Below, piece by piece: positions 8,595 through 16,875 of a DNA stretch of 54,551 bases. The DNA is from Pseudomonas syringae pv. cilantro (GTDB taxonomy: Bacteria > Pseudomonadota > Gammaproteobacteria > Pseudomonadales > Pseudomonadaceae): positions 135,018 through 189,568 of the forward strand of contig NZ_LGLN01000065.1 of NCBI RefSeq assembly GCF_001293775.1, in the 5' to 3' direction. A model generated the notes under the pieces. It did not search any database, was not told where the DNA came from, and saw only the letters and a program-made list of their open reading frames with translations. The translations under genes and the position numbers were made by a program. Numbering within the stretch: position 1 is the first letter of the stretch; each line of letters opens with the position of its first letter.

Positions 8595-8783
8595 ATGTTG
8601 ATACTCACTCGCAAAGTAGGCGAAAGCATAAACATTGGTGACGAAATCACCGTCACTATTCTTGGCGTTCAAGGGCTGCAGGTCCGCCTGGGCATCAACG
8701 CGCCAAAAAATGTTTCTGTGCACCGCGAAGAAATCTACAAACGCATCCAGGCAGAACTGGCTCCGAACCAGGACCCACAATAA
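8595..8783 (+). CDS. csrA: CsrA/RsmE-type RNA-binding regulator
   Basis: 62-residue post-transcriptional regulator that binds GGA motifs in mRNA leaders as a dimer. The sequence is typical from [20 protein letters not shown] through [20 protein letters not shown], including the Leu4 and Arg44-region residues used in RNA contact. [17 protein letters not shown] resembles the RsmE branch more than RsmA. Pseudomonads carry several csrA paralogs, so this is one of a set. AGGA lies just upstream of ATG. A strong terminator follows. Confidence 0.95.
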   Translation: MLILTRKVGESINIGDEITVTILGVQGLQVRLGINAPKNVSVHREEIYKRIQAELAPNQDPQ

Positions 8784-8797
8784 ATCCTGCCACCCCC

Positions 8798-10228
8798 TTA
8801 TTCAATGCAGACCTGCCAGTCATTGGCGGATCTGCCGTACGGCGCCCCCGGGGCGCCGTTTTTTATGCCTGGCGTAATGCGAACGTCAGCGGTCGCCTGT
8901 TGCCGCAGCCGGGCGAGAACGGCTTCGATCACTGCCCGACTGGCGTCATGGTGAAATAGCCAGACACCGTAGATACGCCCATCGAATGCCGGTTCGCTAC
9001 CCAATTGTGGATTGACCCCGAGCCCGGCGCCCAGACCGAACAGATGCAGCCCGCTGAGTCGCCGCCCGCTCTGATCCATCGGGCATCCGGCAGGGTCGGA
9101 GTCAAGCCCGCCCTTGATCTCGCGCAGGTTGATCAGATTGCCATCGCCATCACGCATGACCGGCAGCAACGGCTGATACCCTGAGCATTGCACCACCACA
9201 CTGGACTCGGCCAGCGCCAGCCGGGCCTGCTGGTGATCCCCGGCCCGTCCTCCGGATACCTGCAACAACTGCACGCGCACGCCGGTTTTGCCCACATGGC
9301 CACTGAGCATCGCCTCACGCCCGATATCCAGTGAGCGATAGCGCAAGCCGCCAGAGCGATTGATGCGCCCTGACACCGGGCACCGGTCGAGCTGCGGGTC
9401 AAACTCGTAGCCCGCAGCCTGCGCCTCCTCGAGGCTTTCATAGAACAGCCTGATCCGGCTGCGGTGGATGAGTGTCAATTCCTGCAAACCGGCAAACTCG
9501 AGCGCATCTGCCAGGTTCTCCAGCATGGAAAACGCACTGTGCGACCCGCCTACCAGGGTGATACGCCCTTCACTGGCCAGCGCCAGCGCGAACACTTCAC
9601 GCAACTGCACGGCATTCATGCGCAGCAACCTGTCGGCGCTTTGAATATTCATGGTCTCGGACAGCGGCAAATCATGGCGCGCCAGGCTGGCGATCATGTG
9701 CTGTGGAACCTGTCGACCACCCGGATTGAGCACCAGGGTCTGGCTGCGCACCCAGCGAGTGACGCCGGCCCTCTCGACGCGCAGGCAGAACGCATCGTCG
9801 GCGCTGATGACTTCGGTAATGACGGTGCCAGACCAGACCTGCACGCCGTAGTGATTCACGAGATGGTCCAGCACCAGTCTGGAAGCCTCGGCCATGAGCA
9901 GGCCGACGTCCGACAATTGCGGTGCGCTCTGCGCGTGCGCTTTGATTCGCCAGTAGGCCGCTGAGTATTCCAGAGGCTTCAGCACGTCACGTAACGCGGG
10001 GTCACGCAGACAATCGATGAATACGTCACCGATCGAATTGGCCGTGATCCGGTAATGACCCAGCGTGCCCATCCCGGGCTGATCGCTGGCATCAATGACA
10101 ATCAGCCCGTTTGCCGCAATCTCGTTCATTGCCCCGCTCTTCAGGGCATTGAACAGAAATCCCATACCCGCGAGGCCCGCGCCTCCCACAACACAGGCGC
10201 AGGTTGTTTCCATACGATTTTCAGACAT
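8798..10228 (-). CDS. FAD/NAD(P)-binding oxidoreductase, substrate unknown
   Basis: 476-residue flavoprotein. A dinucleotide-binding glycine motif opens the protein (VVGGAGLAGMGFLF, about 13-26) with an acidic end to the second strand (LIVIDASDQPG). A second nucleotide site appears mid-protein (ITLVGGSHSAFSMLENL), followed by a basic segment (HRSRIRLFYES). Near the end is LHLFGLGAGLGVNP, as in NADPH-dependent flavin monooxygenases that hydroxylate amines or thiols. Several stretches resemble lysine/ornithine N-monooxygenase-like enzymes, but I cannot name a substrate. The start ATG has GGAG 7 bases upstream. The gene stands alone, convergent with csrA, whose terminator sits inside its last codons. 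Confidence 0.6.
   Translation of the reverse strand: MSENRMETTCACVVGGAGLAGMGFLFNALKSGAMNEIAANGLIVIDASDQPGMGTLGHYRITANSIGDVFIDCLRDPALRDVLKPLEYSAAYWRIKAHAQSAPQLSDVGLLMAEASRLVLDHLVNHYGVQVWSGTVITEVISADDAFCLRVERAGVTRWVRSQTLVLNPGGRQVPQHMIASLARHDLPLSETMNIQSADRLLRMNAVQLREVFALALASEGRITLVGGSHSAFSMLENLADALEFAGLQELTLIHRSRIRLFYESLEEAQAAGYEFDPQLDRCPVSGRINRSGGLRYRSLDIGREAMLSGHVGKTGVRVQLLQVSGGRAGDHQQARLALAESSVVVQCSGYQPLLPVMRDGDGNLINLREIKGGLDSDPAGCPMDQSGRRLSGLHLFGLGAGLGVNPQLGSEPAFDGRIYGVWLFHHDASRAVIEAVLARLRQQATADVRITPGIKNGAPGAPYGRSANDWQVCIE
8840..8865 (+). terminator. rho-independent terminator of csrA
   Basis: CGGCGCCCC directly followed by CGGGGCGCCG and then TTTTTT: a classic GC stem with a U-tract, 56 bp after the csrA stop. 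It lies within the 3' end of the convergent flavoprotein gene. Confidence 0.85.
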
Positions 10229-10828
10229 GATGATGCTCCATCGTCATTGCGTACGTTGGTGCAATCCGGAAAGACTGGATGATCGAATACTCGACTGATT
10301 GAGACGAACCAGCGTCCATGCACGATTCAGGAAAAGACAGGGTAGGCTTTAAGGTCCGGGCGTAGTTGCAGGTGTTACAGGTTGTTACACGCTCAAACGT
10401 TATATTACTTTAGCGGTACTGACGACTTGAGGAATCAGATTGCAACGTTGACTCAACAGACACCAAGGCTACCGCCAGTCCCTTCAATTAAAGTTTTTTG
10501 CAACTACTGACCGCTTGCAAGGTATTGCGATTGCAACCCACGTACTGATAGTTGCAAACAATACAGAATGTGTCAAATAAGACCATTCAGGCAGACGGCC
10601 TCGAGGTCGCCCTGCAAGCTCATGATTTGAATAACATTGTTATTTTTTTATGTTTATGGACATTGCGCTGATGATGTTCCGACGCGGCCCAGGTAGTTTT
10701 TTATTTTTTGATCGCAGCGGTTAAAAAACACTATCTTCCAGCGCCGACAATTTGACGAGCCTTGCGGCGCTGGTCATGCATTACCTGTATGGGCAAATAC
10801 ATCTGAAAAGGCAGGCCGCCGGGCAGAC
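10229..10828. other. long AT-rich intergenic region
   Basis: About 600 bp with no credible gene. The stretch from 10420 to 10760 is clearly AT-richer than its surroundings. AATAACA-T-TGTTATT (10630-10644) is a perfect palindrome running into a T-run, which could be a weak terminator or a protein-binding site. The right end is the DUF1652 terminator. Such AT-rich gaps can mark horizontally acquired or MvaT/H-NS-bound DNA; that is inference. Confidence 0.5.
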
Positions 10829-10867
10829 ATGAAAAAGCCCCGGCCGAAGAAGACAAGGGCTTGGGGC
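10829..10867 (-). terminator. terminator of the DUF1652 gene
   Basis: Read on the minus strand, AGCCCCAAGCC pairs with GGCCGGGGCT (one bulge), followed by TTTTTC. It begins about 40 bp after the DUF1652 stop. Confidence 0.55.
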
Positions 10868-10909
10868 TACCTGCACGTTATGTCACGTCGCCAGCGGGCT
10901 GGCGTCGAT

Positions 10910-11176
10910 TCACGCGGTGCGGTAACGGACCTGAACCGTTCCATCGTGAGCGAGCCCGTAACGGAGCTCTGCCACCAGAACGGAGATGTCACGGCTGCTC
11001 TTCAAGCGGTTTAAAGAAATGCCTGTTTCCAGCAATTCCACTCGCCCGGAAGACGGGTCTTTGACCTGCACCGTCATTGACTGGTCTTGAGCGATCGTGC
11101 AAGTGCACTGTAAGGGCAGAAAGGCACCTTCGACAATGCTGCGAAGTTCCAATGTAGACAATCCACTGGCAATCAT
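10910..11176 (-). CDS. DUF1652 family small protein
   Basis: 88-residue cytoplasmic protein matching the Pseudomonas DUF1652 family. The pattern LSTLELRSIVEGAFLPLQC, then a T(I/V)QVKDPSSGRVELL strand, then LETGISLNRLKSSRDISVLV and a final AELRYGL is characteristic. Function unknown. Start is well supported by AAGGAG 8 bases upstream of ATG 11176. Its upstream region is AT-rich and about 260 bp further up contains an Anr/FNR-type box (11434-11447). Confidence 0.85.
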   Translation of the reverse strand: MIASGLSTLELRSIVEGAFLPLQCTCTIAQDQSMTVQVKDPSSGRVELLETGISLNRLKSSRDISVLVAELRYGLAHDGTVQVRYRTA

Positions 11177-11200
11177 TTTTTATCTCCTTATGTGTCACGT

Positions 11201-11407
11201 TCAATCAAACAGTGGTTGTTCGCGATTTTTATTATTAATTGACGTTTTAACGCAACCCGAAAAGGCCAGCCAATTATTTGTCGCCACGCGCCTGATTCCT
11301 GAAACACTTATACGCCCAATCCCGATTGCCAGGCAACTTCCACATCTGAATATAAATAGAACGGTTATAACCAGACAGTGATAGAAACAATAGAAAAAAC
11401 GATTCAC
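11201..11407 (-). CDS. possible small membrane/secreted peptide, doubtful
   Basis: A 68-codon frame from a GTG start beginning MNRFFYCFYHCLVITVLFIF, a hydrophobic stretch that could be a signal or membrane segment, followed by a basic tail. The ribosome site is poor and I recognise no family. It lies in the AT-rich leader of the DUF1652 gene, so hydrophobicity may simply reflect T-rich codons. Most likely not a gene. Confidence 0.15.
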   Translation of the reverse strand: MNRFFYCFYHCLVITVLFIFRCGSCLAIGIGRISVSGIRRVATNNWLAFSGCVKTSINNKNREQPLFD

Positions 11408-11433
11408 CTTAGTGTTATCTGGCAGTAAACCGC

Positions 11434-11447
11434 TTGACGTGGATCAA
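11434..11447. promoter_or_regulatory. Anr/FNR-type box
   Basis: TTGACGTGGATCAA matches the FNR/Anr consensus TTGAT-N4-ATCAA at 9 of 10 positions. No + strand gene follows, so the likely target is the minus-strand DUF1652 gene. A weak -10 (TAAGGT, about 11411-11406) lies roughly where class II activation would need it. Confidence 0.5.
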
Positions 11448-11538
11448 TGCGTCTGAGCGCACCCTCGCTTTTTAAAAAAGCGGACGACGAACGGTCTTGA
11501 GTTCACAGTCAATACATCATGAAAAACACCACGGTGAA

Positions 11539-11558
11539 AGCCAGGTTTTCACCTGGCT
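11539..11558 (-). terminator. hairpin after the GNAT gene
   Basis: On the minus strand AGCCAGGT-GAAA-ACCTGGCT is a perfect 8-bp stem with a GNRA tetraloop, 21 bp after the GNAT stop, followed downstream by GTGGTGTTTTT. Likely terminator. Confidence 0.55.
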
Positions 11559-11579
11559 GTCGTCAGAAAGGTTGCCTGT

Positions 11580-12062
11580 TCACTCAGCCGACCCTGAAAG
11601 ACGCAGATGGATCAATGCCACGCGGGCGCCTTGCTTGTCACGTCGCTCCTCAATGGCGTACGGGCGAAAGCCCATTCGCGGGTAGAACAGTAGCCCGGGT
11701 ACGTTGTGGTTGTAGCAGGAGGCAATCAGCTCGGTGGCTTCATGCTTGTCGAACGCGATGCCCATCATGGTCGTGATCATGTAACGCCCTACCCCTTTGG
11801 CGCGGGCCTTGGGCGCGATGATGACATTGCCCAGCGTACAGCGACCCCGGAAATGGCATTGCGCGAAGTTGGCAAACCCTACGACTTCGCCGTCCATCTC
11901 GATGACGATCGAATCATGCCGGGTCTCCAGCGCATCGCGCAGTTGTGCGGCATCCAGCGGATAGGTGGCTCTGGGGAACATATAGAACAGTTCATCGGCA
12001 TTTTGCGGCAGCTCGCAGACCGCGGCTATGTCTTTTTCTTCCAGGGGACGGTGATCGAACAT
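11580..12062 (-). CDS. GNAT-family N-acetyltransferase
   Basis: 160-residue acetyltransferase of unknown substrate. The GNAT fold is visible: the MDGEVVGFANF strand, the acetyl-CoA-binding segment LGNVIIAPKARAKGVGRYMI (R-x-x-G-V-G-R), the helix following, ELIASCYNHNVPGLLFYPRMGFRP (the usual N-x-x-A/G-x-x-F-Y-x-x-x-G-F pattern), and the final ARVALIHLRL strand. Start chosen at ATG 12062 (MFDHRPLEE), where GAGG lies about 10 bases upstream. An upstream extension in frame has no homology. Confidence 0.8.
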   Translation of the reverse strand: MFDHRPLEEKDIAAVCELPQNADELFYMFPRATYPLDAAQLRDALETRHDSIVIEMDGEVVGFANFAQCHFRGRCTLGNVIIAPKARAKGVGRYMITTMMGIAFDKHEATELIASCYNHNVPGLLFYPRMGFRPYAIEERRDKQGARVALIHLRLSGSAE

Positions 12063-12417
12063 AAGGCGGTAACCTCTTGAAGAAATTGAAAAAACCATGA
12101 GTGACAGCGTAGATGAAGCGGCGAATCGAGCGTCGGCAAATGACCAGAACACAGCGCCCGCGCCGCTACAGCATAATCCCCGGCTATCTAAAAGAGCTAC
12201 CTCCATAACGAATCGTGCTAATGAGCGGCTTTGTTGACGCTGATGGCCAGCTGACAGTGCAAGGCATTGACCCAGCGAGAATTATCGTTGCCTAGGGTCT
12301 GTTCCCGTTTCATCGCGCAACCGCGCAATATCCTGTAACCGATGTTTCATGGCTGGTCTTGCAACCGAAGCGCATAAACGGCATTTATTTCACTTTGCTG
12401 ACCAGGATGTTCACGCT
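12063..12417. other. intergenic region between divergent genes
   Basis: About 355 bp holding the promoters of the minus-strand GNAT gene and the + strand hydrolase gene. I see no further gene or clear regulatory motif. A tiny frame at about 12220-12295 looks unconvincing. Confidence 0.4.
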
Positions 12418-13362
12418 ATGCCGATTTCTCCTCTGGCTCGCTTCCAAGCGCGTCCACTTAGGTGGATCGCCGTTGCCGCGATCATTATCGGGCTGCCGGT
12501 CGGTTGCTCGGTGCTCGAACATAAAGAACGAGAGCTGGTGTTTCGCATCGAACCCGGCACTGCCAGCTGGTACAGCGGGCTGCCTGACGATGTGCAGGAG
12601 ATCGAGCTCAGTACGCCGGCATTCGGCACATCGCAGAACATTCATGCGTGGTGGTGGCCGGCGGCGGACAAGCATGCCCCCGCCGTGCTGTACCTGCACG
12701 GCTCGCGCTGGAACCTGACCGGTCAGCTGTTTCGAATCCAGCAACTCAAAGCGCAGGGCTTTTCGGTACTGGCCATTGATTACCGGGGTTTCGGCCAGAG
12801 CGTGGGCCAGCTACCGTCCGAGAAAACCGTTTATGAGGACGCGCGCATTGCCTGGGAACGTCTGAAGCAGTTGCAGCCCGACCCGCAACGCAGGCTGATC
12901 TACGGACATTCGCTGGGCGGTGCGGTCGCCGTGGATCTGGCTGCCGAGCTGGGCCAGGATGCCGAAAATGACCCCGCGCAGCTTCAGGCCCGCGGGCTGA
13001 TCATAGAGTCGACCTTCACCAATCTGGCCGACGTCGCCACAGCGCTCGCCAACACATCGCTGCCGGTACGCTGGCTGCTGTCACAGAAATTCGACTCGCT
13101 GGACAAGATCGCCGACATTCACATGCCGGTACTGATCGTCCATGGCACTAACGACAGGTACGTGCCCTCGCGCTTCAGTGAGCAACTGTTCGAAGCGGCC
13201 AGGGAGCCGAAAAAACTCTTGCTGATACCGGGCGGCACGCACAACAACAGCATGCAACTCGGGCAACCCGCCTATGGCCGGGCCATTCAGGCGCTGCTGA
13301 AGGCTCCGGCCTCATTGTCACAGGTCAGCACACACGATCAGGCGCGGCAGAACGCCGGTTAG
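12418..13362 (+). CDS. membrane-anchored alpha/beta hydrolase
   Basis: Serine hydrolase of about 314 residues. An N-terminal hydrophobic segment (WIAVAAIIIGLPVGC) ends in a cysteine. It may be a lipoprotein signal, but the lipobox is imperfect (P at -3), so a plain membrane anchor is possible. Catalytic elements are complete: nucleophile elbow GHSLGG, acid VHGTNDRYVP, and base His in GGTHNNS. YLHGSRWNLTGQ is the oxyanion-hole strand, and DYRGFGQS is the usual strand-4 motif. It resembles the BEM46/YfhR-like group. Start chosen at ATG 12418 with AGGA about 10 bases upstream; a start at 12349 would put residues before the signal segment. Substrate unknown. Confidence 0.8.
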   Translation: MPISPLARFQARPLRWIAVAAIIIGLPVGCSVLEHKERELVFRIEPGTASWYSGLPDDVQEIELSTPAFGTSQNIHAWWWPAADKHAPAVLYLHGSRWNLTGQLFRIQQLKAQGFSVLAIDYRGFGQSVGQLPSEKTVYEDARIAWERLKQLQPDPQRRLIYGHSLGGAVAVDLAAELGQDAENDPAQLQARGLIIESTFTNLADVATALANTSLPVRWLLSQKFDSLDKIADIHMPVLIVHGTNDRYVPSRFSEQLFEAAREPKKLLLIPGGTHNNSMQLGQPAYGRAIQALLKAPASLSQVSTHDQARQNAG

Positions 13363-13416
13363 ACAGCGCCAGGCATGGAGCAGTAATCTGCCAGCCCGTC
13401 ACTCAAGGACTGTGCG

Positions 13417-13857
13417 ATGAATGCCATTGTCGAATACTCGGACCCGCAACACCGCCTCGCCGTCATCCAGCTCTGGAGGACGGTCTTCAACGACGACCAG
13501 CCACATAACCGTCCGGACCTGTCGATCGACAAGAAACGCGCTGTCGAGGACCGGCTGTTTTTCGTGGCCCTGCTGAACGGCGCAGTGGTCGGGACCATTC
13601 TTGCCGGCTACGACGGCCATCGCGGCTGGCTGTATTCGGTGGCGGTCGACCCGCAACAACGTGGCAAGGGCCTGGGGTCGGCGCTGGTGAAACACGCCGA
13701 ACAGGCGCTGACCGAACGTGGCTGCGTGAAGATCAACCTGCAGGTGCGCACGCTCAACGAATCGGTGCAGGCTTTTTACCGGACGCTGGGCTACACCCAA
13801 GAGCCCATCATCAGCATGGGCAAGCGGATTGACGCCAACGTGCTCGCGCCATCCTGA
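13417..13857 (+). CDS. YpeA-like GNAT acetyltransferase
   Basis: 146-residue acetyltransferase. The core acetyl-CoA site is LYSVAVDPQQRGKGLGSALV (R-G-K-G-L-G), followed by EQALTERGCVKINLQVR and the C-terminal NESVQAFYRTLGYTQEPIISMGK, the hallmark of the YpeA subgroup. The VVGTILAGYDGHRGW strand pair precedes the CoA loop. Full length for the family. It lies between the hydrolase and the TonB receptor, both on the same strand, but no operon logic is evident. Substrate unknown. Confidence 0.82.
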   Translation: MNAIVEYSDPQHRLAVIQLWRTVFNDDQPHNRPDLSIDKKRAVEDRLFFVALLNGAVVGTILAGYDGHRGWLYSVAVDPQQRGKGLGSALVKHAEQALTERGCVKINLQVRTLNESVQAFYRTLGYTQEPIISMGKRIDANVLAPS

Positions 13858-13918
13858 GCCATTGATAGGCTGTTCGACGGTCAAGAAAAGCGGACACAGA
13901 AAGAATCATTTATTTACA

Positions 13919-13933
13919 TGAGAATCAATATCA
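13919..13933. promoter_or_regulatory. Fur box before the TonB receptor
   Basis: TGAGAATCAATATCA matches the 7-1-7 Fur consensus TGATAAT-N-ATTATCA at 12 of 14 positions, about 43 bp upstream of the receptor start. Iron repression is the likely result. Confidence 0.65.
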
Positions 13934-13975
13934 AATTACAATTATTGCTATTAACGTCCTGATAGAGCACCTTCC

Positions 13976-16096
13976 TTGAGCACCTCCTCCCAACGCATTC
14001 GTCGTAATGGCCCTTTCCTGCTGTCCGCGATGTCGCTGGTCATGCTCTCCAGCGGCGCAGTCAATGCCGCCCAAACCGCTACGTTGCCCGCCACGCAGGT
14101 TTCTGCTGCGGCCACCGAAAGCCAGGAAGGCTACAGCGCCAAGAGCACCAGCACCGCGAGCAAGAGTGATGTGCCGATCAAGGAGGAAGCCCAGTCGGTC
14201 AACGTCGTGACGCCACAGACCATCGCCGATTACAACGTGCGCTCGCTGGACGACGCCATGAAGTTCGTCAGCGGCGTCAGTCAAGGCAACACGCTGGGCA
14301 ACACCAAGGACTCGCTGGTCAAGCGCGGCTTTGGCACCAACGATGATGGCTCGATCCTGCGCGACGGCGTGCGCTCGGTGGTGTCCAGGAACTTCGGCGC
14401 GACCACCGAGCGAGTCGAGGTACTCAAGGGCCCGGCCTCGCTGCTTTACGGCGCAATGGAACCGGGGGGCGTGATCAATGTGATCAGCAAGCAGCCGCAG
14501 TATGTGCAAAGCACCACCCTGAGTGGTTCCTCGTACAGCGAAGGCGGCGGCAGCTTTGGCGTCGACACCACCGGCCCGCTGGGCGACTCGGGGCTGGCCT
14601 ACCGCCTGGTGACCGAACGTCAGAGCGAAGATTACTGGCGCAACTACGGCGTTGATCAGCACACCCTGATCGCCCCCTCCCTTTCGTGGAGCGGCGAACG
14701 CGCCAGTCTGACGCTGGCCTATGAATACAACGATTACATCAGCCCGTTCGACCGCGGCACCGTCTTCACTAACGGCCATCCGGCCGATATCAGCTATAAA
14801 AAGCGACTGGACGAAAAATGGGCCAACACGGTCGGCATCAGCGAAACAGCGACCGCACGGTTCGAGTACCAGCTCAGCGACGACTGGAAAACCCGCCTCA
14901 CCTACGGCTGGAACAACGACCGCTACAGCCTTTCGATTGCCCAGCCAAGCACCCTGTCCGGCAGCGGCGTGCTGCGTCGCCAGGCCAATGGCGGCCATTA
15001 TGATTACGAAACGCGTTATGCCAGCTGGGACTTCATCGGCAAGCAGGACATTCTGGGCCAGCAACATGATCTGCTGATCGGTGCCGAGCAGGAAGACTCC
15101 GACAAGTATCGCGGCAAGATTTATCGCAATGCGGTTCAGGGCGGTTTCAATATCTTCTCGCCCAGCTATGGCAGCCTGGCCGAGCCAAGCGCTATCAATC
15201 GGGCTACCAGCAACCTCAGCAATCAGCTGACGTCCACGTCGCTGTACATCAAGGATAACTGGCACCTGAATGACCGCTGGATTCTGGTCCTCGGTGGCCG
15301 CTATCAGCACTATGACCAGTACATCGCTCAGGGAATGGGTGCCAGCCGCGACACCAACCTGGACAAAAATGACGATATCTTCCTGCCGATGGCAGGCCTG
15401 GTGTTCAAGGTCAACGACGATCTCTCGCTGTACGGCAACTACAGCCGCTCGTTCGTGCCCAACGAAGACGTGAATGACGACGGCACGACGTTCGACCCTG
15501 AAGAGGGCCGCAGTTACGAGGTGGGCGCCAAATATGCGCTGGCACCAGAGCTCAACATCAACCTCGCCGTGTTCGACATCGAAAAGAAAAACGTCGTGAC
15601 TGCCACAGGCGTTACCGGCGTCAGCGAAGCGGCTGGCAAAGTCGGCTCACAGGGCGTGGAGCTGGACGTGACCGGCCGTATCGCCGAGCGCTGGGACATG
15701 ATCGGCACCTACGCCTACACGCACACCGAAGTGCTCGATGACCCTGAAACCGAGGGTAATCGTTTGAGTCAGGCGCCGAAACATACCGCCAGCCTGTACC
15801 TCAGTCACCACCTGCAAGTTCCGTCCGGACTCGGCGACTGGCATGCCGGCGGCGGCGCGCGCTATGTCGGCGAGCGGGCTGGCGACGACGCCAATACGTT
15901 CTACATGAGCAGCTACACCGTGGCCGATGCGTTCCTGCGCTGGGACCTGCCGATGGCGGGCTACAAGACGCGTCTGCAATTGAATGTGGATAACCTGTTC
16001 GACAAACAGTATTACCCGTCCAGCACCGGCAACGCGTTGCAGGTCAACGTGGGTGAACCCCGCACTGCCCGCCTCAGCGCCAGCGTCACGTTCTAG
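13976..16096 (+). CDS. TonB-dependent siderophore receptor
   Basis: Outer-membrane receptor of 706 residues. A basic N-terminus and hydrophobic signal (PFLLSAMSLVMLSSGAVNA) is followed directly by the plug domain (SVNVVTPQTIADYNVRSLDDAM, RGFGTNDDGSILRDGVR, VEVLKGPASLLYGAMEPGGVINVISK) and then a 22-strand barrel ending in aromatic F (ARLSASVTF), as outer-membrane assembly requires. There is no N-terminal signalling domain, so it is a plain transducer-independent receptor, closest in style to ferrichrome/hydroxamate receptors (FhuA/FiuA-like). Which siderophore is unknown. Start is TTG 13976, the only start after an upstream stop that keeps the signal peptide whole. A Fur box lies upstream. Confidence 0.9.
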   Translation: MSTSSQRIRRNGPFLLSAMSLVMLSSGAVNAAQTATLPATQVSAAATESQEGYSAKSTSTASKSDVPIKEEAQSVNVVTPQTIADYNVRSLDDAMKFVSGVSQGNTLGNTKDSLVKRGFGTNDDGSILRDGVRSVVSRNFGATTERVEVLKGPASLLYGAMEPGGVINVISKQPQYVQSTTLSGSSYSEGGGSFGVDTTGPLGDSGLAYRLVTERQSEDYWRNYGVDQHTLIAPSLSWSGERASLTLAYEYNDYISPFDRGTVFTNGHPADISYKKRLDEKWANTVGISETATARFEYQLSDDWKTRLTYGWNNDRYSLSIAQPSTLSGSGVLRRQANGGHYDYETRYASWDFIGKQDILGQQHDLLIGAEQEDSDKYRGKIYRNAVQGGFNIFSPSYGSLAEPSAINRATSNLSNQLTSTSLYIKDNWHLNDRWILVLGGRYQHYDQYIAQGMGASRDTNLDKNDDIFLPMAGLVFKVNDDLSLYGNYSRSFVPNEDVNDDGTTFDPEEGRSYEVGAKYALAPELNINLAVFDIEKKNVVTATGVTGVSEAAGKVGSQGVELDVTGRIAERWDMIGTYAYTHTEVLDDPETEGNRLSQAPKHTASLYLSHHLQVPSGLGDWHAGGGARYVGERAGDDANTFYMSSYTVADAFLRWDLPMAGYKTRLQLNVDNLFDKQYYPSSTGNALQVNVGEPRTARLSASVTF

Positions 16097-16110
16097 TTTG
16101 GCCGGCTTCA

Positions 16111-16135
16111 GCGCCTGAACGATGAGTTCAGGCGC
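16111..16135 (+). terminator. hairpin after the TonB receptor
   Basis: GCGCCTGAAC-GATGA-GTTCAGGCGC is a perfect 10-bp stem 15 bp after the receptor stop, with only a weak T-rich tail (GCATTGTTTG). Terminator-like, possibly serving the convergent DUF3237 gene as well. Confidence 0.6.
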
Positions 16136-16157
16136 GCATTGTTTGCCAGTGCTGGAA

Positions 16158-16679
16158 TCAGAACTTCATTCTATAAAAGCTGATCAAGGTTTCATTGGCA
16201 TGGATATGGTCGATCTTGCCGATGAAGGCGCTTTTTTCCAGCCATTCATTAGGGCCCAGGGAAACCTGAAAGCGAGGCGTACATGTGCATTGATAATGGC
16301 CTTCGCTGATTGGCCAGATGCCGTTCTGCAGTTCTTGCTGCCCGGCTTCATCCATGCACAACACGCCCCTGCTTTCAACGTTGATCAGCTCGCCCAGTCG
16401 GGTGATCAACGTAAAACGAGTGTCCAGAAAGGCGAGTTCGGATGACAACTCGACAAGCGAGTTACTGCCGCCGGAAAGTACCGTACCGCTGATGAATTCG
16501 CCGCGGAACTCACCCCCCAGGATCAGGCTGTTACTGCGCAAACCATCGTTGCAGATGCCCATGAGCACCGGAACGTCGGTTTTCAGAATGACGGTCAGTA
16601 CTTTCTCGAGCACCGGTGCCGCTGACGTATTTCCACGAAGGGAGCTTTTAACGGGTTTCTTGAAATCGATGATGTTCAT
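16158..16679 (-). CDS. DUF3237 family protein
   Basis: 173-residue protein resembling DUF3237, a small beta-barrel family of unknown activity. The signature is LGGEFRGEFISGTVLSGGSN, then LDTRFTLITRLGELINVESRG and, near the end, YQCTCTPRFQVSLGPNEWLE with SAFIGKI. No signal peptide. Start chosen at ATG 16679 (MNIIDFKKP). It is transcribed divergently from the TetR gene, and twin operator-like repeats lie between them, so it is probably the repressor's target. Confidence 0.75.
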   Translation of the reverse strand: MNIIDFKKPVKSSLRGNTSAAPVLEKVLTVILKTDVPVLMGICNDGLRSNSLILGGEFRGEFISGTVLSGGSNSLVELSSELAFLDTRFTLITRLGELINVESRGVLCMDEAGQQELQNGIWPISEGHYQCTCTPRFQVSLGPNEWLEKSAFIGKIDHIHANETLISFYRMKF

Positions 16680-16796
16680 GGACCTGTTCACTCCATCGTT
16701 GAACACGTGTCAATTGGCAGAATTGAAGGGGCATCCATCTATCGGCATTTATCTGGGCCTCCTTTTCCAGTAAGCTCCACGCAACCGACTGAAATC

Positions 16797-16811
16797 GTAC
16801 CGAACGGTTCA
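16797..16811. promoter_or_regulatory. TetR operator candidate, left copy
   Basis: GTACCGAACGGTTCA, an imperfect palindrome (GTACCG-AA-CGGTTC), repeated 44 bp to the right with one change. It lies in the divergent region between the DUF3237 gene and the tetR gene. Confidence 0.6.
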
Positions 16812-16840
16812 GTTCCAGTCTAGAGAATTTTGCGCTTACT

Positions 16841-16855
16841 GTACCTAACGGTTCA
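16841..16855. promoter_or_regulatory. TetR operator candidate, right copy
   Basis: GTACCTAACGGTTCA, identical to the left copy except one base. The 44-bp centre spacing is about four helical turns, so two repressor dimers would sit on the same face of the DNA. It ends 20 bp before the tetR start. Confidence 0.6.
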
Positions 16856-16875
16856 CTAAGGGATTGAGGATATCA

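Noticed and set aside
13931..15310. 459-codon open frame opposite the TonB receptor
   Set aside because: Antisense shadow from GC-biased codons; the receptor on the other strand has full family homology.
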